64,000 nt of DNA, from assembly GCA_025531455.1 (NCBI GenBank), contig JAMYHL010000001.1, positions 806,001-870,000 on the forward strand, given 5' to 3'. The notes beneath the pieces were generated by a model. It saw only the letters and a program-made list of their open reading frames with translations, was not told the origin of the DNA and did not search any database. This document shows positions 61,620 through 64,000 of the stretch, piece after piece (within the stretch, counting starts at the first letter, position 1; each line of letters opens with the position of its first letter). A program made the position numbers and the translations under genes. The stretch comes from Apiotrichum sp. Y4204 (lineage: Eukaryota > Basidiomycota > Tremellomycetes > Trichosporonales > Trichosporonaceae).

Positions 61620-62743
61620 CTAGTACTTGAAGTTGGTCGTGACCTTGCCCAGGAGGTATTCGCCATAGGTAATCGTCGGCCCGGGATCCGTGACCTTGCG
61701 CCCCTCGGCGGCGGCGGTGCGCTTGGCCGCGGGCAAGAGATCAATGGGGGCATCAAAGTTGGGCTCGAAGAAGAACGGGATGCTGACTCTGTACGTCGGC
61801 GCGCGGTGGATGACGCGGTGCAGGGTGGCAGGGTACAGCCCGCCTGTCCAGCGCTCCCACATCGCGCCAATGTTGACGACCACGCAACCTGGGAGCATGT
61901 CGGCGTCGAGCCACGCGCCACTGGTGGAAAGGACCTGCAGCGCGCCCGGGCAGTCGTCCGCGTGGAGAAAGCTAACTGTCAGCTTAGACAAGAGGAATTC
62001 ACTTTACGCACGTCAAGCAGCCGTAGTCCTTGTGCTCGCCACACGAGATGCCGTCCTCGCCGGCCGGGAGGGCGGGGTATCCTGCAGTGTAAGCCAGACC
62101 TCCAGTTCCCCACGCACCAATGATTCGCATGCTCCAGAACGAGTTGTCGTTCAGCTTCCACATGTCCTCCCACTCGTTCTCCGTCATCCCCAGACCATCA
62201 CACATGGCCCGCATCACGGCTTTACCCAAAACATGTGTTTTCTCAATCCACGCCTCGACCTTGTCCCGGAAATCGGGCGGGTTGCGCGGCCACTGGTTCG
62301 TGCCCCCCAGCGGCCGCTTGTTGTCCTCGGCGGCGTACGGCGAGGGCGCGTACAGGTCCAGCCCCTCGTGGTGGTCCGCCTTGCCCTGCGTCATGTTCTG
62401 CTTCATCCGCTGGTATCCTGGGAAAGAAGGTCAGCTCAACTCTCCAATCACGATATTCTCATGGCTCACCCCGCGCGCCGTCGCTCTTCGTGAGCAGGAT
62501 CTCCTCCTTCTCCTCCTGCGGCCTCTGGAAAAACTCGTGTCCGGCCTTGAGGAGATCCGCAAGTTCGGCGTCGGAGACGAGCGCGTCGACCTTGAGATAC
62601 AGGAACCCGACGTCGCGGCACGCCTCGTGGAAGGCGCGCGCAGTCGCAGCGCGCTGGGCGGCGCTGTGCGCTCCCTCCGTTCCTGGAAGGTAGGGTGCAA
62701 TGTCGATTACTGGGAGGGCTGGCGGGGAGGTCGAGGAGGGCAT
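61620..62743 (-). CDS. 2-oxoglutarate/Fe(II)-dependent dioxygenase (isopenicillin N synthase-like family)
   Basis: These non-heme iron enzymes hydroxylate, desaturate or cyclise small molecules with O2 and 2-oxoglutarate. ATG at 62741-62743; the protein begins MPSSTSPPALPVIDIAPYLP, then HEACRDVGFLYLKVDALV (the DIOX_N domain). After a short intron comes YQRMKQNMTQGKADHHEGLD and, later, WKLNDNSFWSMRIIGAWGTG. The iron site is the HxD of GEHKDYGCLT with the distal His in ATLHRVIH. The following RVSIPFFFEP carries the 2-oxoglutarate-binding Arg. C-terminal GEYLLGKVTTNFKY. Two introns interrupt the gene. Length matches the family. The substrate is unknown; the YQ-loop and context suggest a small-molecule role. 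Confidence 0.92.
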
Positions 62744-64000
62744 GCTGCTGAGGATGTGGGTGTTGTCAAGTGAGAACTGTGAGAGACGTGTCTTATCTAG
62801 ACGATGGTTTGGGGTGGGCAGCAGCGTGACTCTTGGCTGTCTTGCAAGTGGCGGTTGTATTGTTGTTATCGTATTTCCGTACTTCCAAGCGCGGGGCGTT
62901 CAATCTCAATCACGTCCGTTTCGGCTTTGGCCGAGACGGTAGAATGATTGGGATCTCGGCCTCTTGTGCTCGTGCGATGGGGTGCAAAGCATTGAGTGTC
63001 ACTTGTTCTTATGCAGTTCCAGAAGAGTGCATGTCCTATAACACTCTATAAAGATTATGAAGGGCCTCCTGGCGCGTATATCTGATCTTGCCAGCAGCGG
63101 TTAGGTCTTGTCAGTGAGTCAGAGCAGCTGCTGGCTTTGGTCGGACCCTGTAGTCAGCGTGTTTCAGCCTTCCCGTGCTCGATTCGAGCCGGCCGAGGTT
63201 GATGACCGCCTTGATGTTTGCGCTAGGTGTACTGCGCTGCAAGTTAGCAAGGGTATGGGTAAAACGAGCATGCCAGGTCAACGGGATGCTGGAACCGAAT
63301 TCCACGCATTATAGAGTATGCAGTAGGATTGTGGGTAGTGAGCGGAAGGAGTGGTGAGCGGGTCCCAAGAAGGGAATGAGTAGTACGCAGTTAGCAGTGA
63401 GCAGCTAAAGTCCAGTGAGCCAGAGCAATGAAGGTGCGTAGTGAGAAGTGAGTAGTCAGCATTGTCAGAATCGTTAACACTGATGCAAAACAACGGAGCA
63501 GGAGTCAGCCATGTCAGTAGTAAGCTCCAGACCTATACCAATCAGCAGTCGGATTAGGATTCAGCGTGAGATTGTCAGCGTTGGTGTTAGCAGTCAGGTA
63601 AAGTACATGTAAGCGTTAGGGCTACAAGTCTAGTCAGTACAGGTAAGTGAATGTCTGGGGAACTGAATGGGAGGCTGTAGTTGATGAGCGTTATGAACGA
63701 GTGTGGGTCAGGAGCGTGGGTAAGGAGCGTGAGGCCTGTAGCAGGGTGACGTTTGTGTTTGGGCCGGGGTTCGTGGATGTTGAGCCGGGACTCAAATCGA
63801 GAAACACGTGTTTTGAAAAATAGCAAAGCAGAGGACTTTGGCGCCGGCAGGCGTCTGAGGAATGTGGGTAAGTAGTGAGCGTGGGTCCGGTAAGCGGTCA
63901 GGAGCGTGGTTGAAGTTAATGAGCGTGGGTGTTTGAAGGTAAAGACCGTGGTTTGGTAAGCGGTAAAAGATTGTTTGGTTTGAAATCTTGGGGAAGAGCG
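62744..64000. other. Gene-free right end with degenerate repeats
   Basis: No supported gene. From about 62760 to 63100 the sequence is unremarkable. From about 63320 it becomes A/G-rich with recurring GTGAGC and GAGCGTGGG words, listed separately. Confidence 0.5.
63320..63960 (+). repeat. Degenerate GTGAGC / GAGCGTGGGT-rich repeat tract
   Basis: The words GTGAGC, GTGAGAAGTGAG, GGTAAG, TAAGCGGT and GAGCGTGG(GT) recur in no fixed period. GAGCGTG occurs at 63712, 63725, 63877, 63902 and 63920, and similar GAGC/GTCAG motifs occur before them. It is not the TTAGGG-type telomere repeat. It may be a decayed minisatellite or subtelomere-like array. Confidence 0.5.

Overview
The window is nuclear DNA of a GC-rich basidiomycete yeast. 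Genes are intron-containing and spread over both strands without operons. Introns are very short (about 32-50 nt, with a CTAAC/CTGAC branch site just before a CAG/TAG acceptor). The protein set (RNAi RNA-dependent RNA polymerase, Mub1/SamB, GRAM-PH sterol glucosyltransferase, Pca1/CrpA-type metal ATPase, Zn2Cys6 regulator) is fungal. The intron style and protein flavour suggest Tremellomycetes, probably Trichosporonales; that placement is inference. I found no rRNA, convincing tRNA, CRISPR array or transposon gene.

Left half (1-35.6 kb), mainly housekeeping: 3' part of an RNAi RdRP (+); UTP25, a small-subunit processome factor (-); intronless mitochondrial disaggregase HSP78 (+); a 3.5-kb stretch without a recognisable gene; a YTP1-like membrane protein (+); splicing factor CDC40/PRP17 (-); nitronate monooxygenase (+); an unrecognised 550-aa protein with a 38-nt micro-exon (+); MUB1/samB (+); sterol 3-beta-glucosyltransferase UGT51/ATG26 (+); DNA polymerase epsilon histone-fold subunit DPB4 (-); and an unrecognised 68-aa protein divergent from DPB4 (+).

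Right half (35.8-62.8 kb), metabolic and transport genes: a P1B-type heavy-metal ATPase with a His/Cys-rich N-terminus (-); an MFS sugar/polyol (inositol-type) transporter (-); a 2,2-dialkylglycine decarboxylase-type aminotransferase (-); a Dal5-type organic anion permease (+); a divergent pair of class II aldolase-family proteins, one with an apparently broken metal site; a tiny secreted-peptide-like ORF (-); a zinc polyol dehydrogenase (-); a prolidase/ochratoxinase-like amidohydrolase (-); a Zn2Cys6 regulator (-); an MFS exporter (+); and a 2-oxoglutarate/Fe(II) oxygenase (-). From about 40.7 to 62.7 kb, transport in, ligand cleavage, deamination/decarboxylation, C-C cleavage, oxidation, export and a regulator lie side by side. 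This looks like a catabolic or detoxification cluster, but co-function is inference.

The last ~700 bases are a degenerate GTGAGC / GAGCGTGGGT-rich repeat with no gene. The most interesting items are the putative cluster, the aldolase pair with one degenerate member, the small secreted peptide, the His-rich metal ATPase, the undescribed 550-aa and 68-aa proteins, and a 55-bp inverted repeat between two convergent genes.
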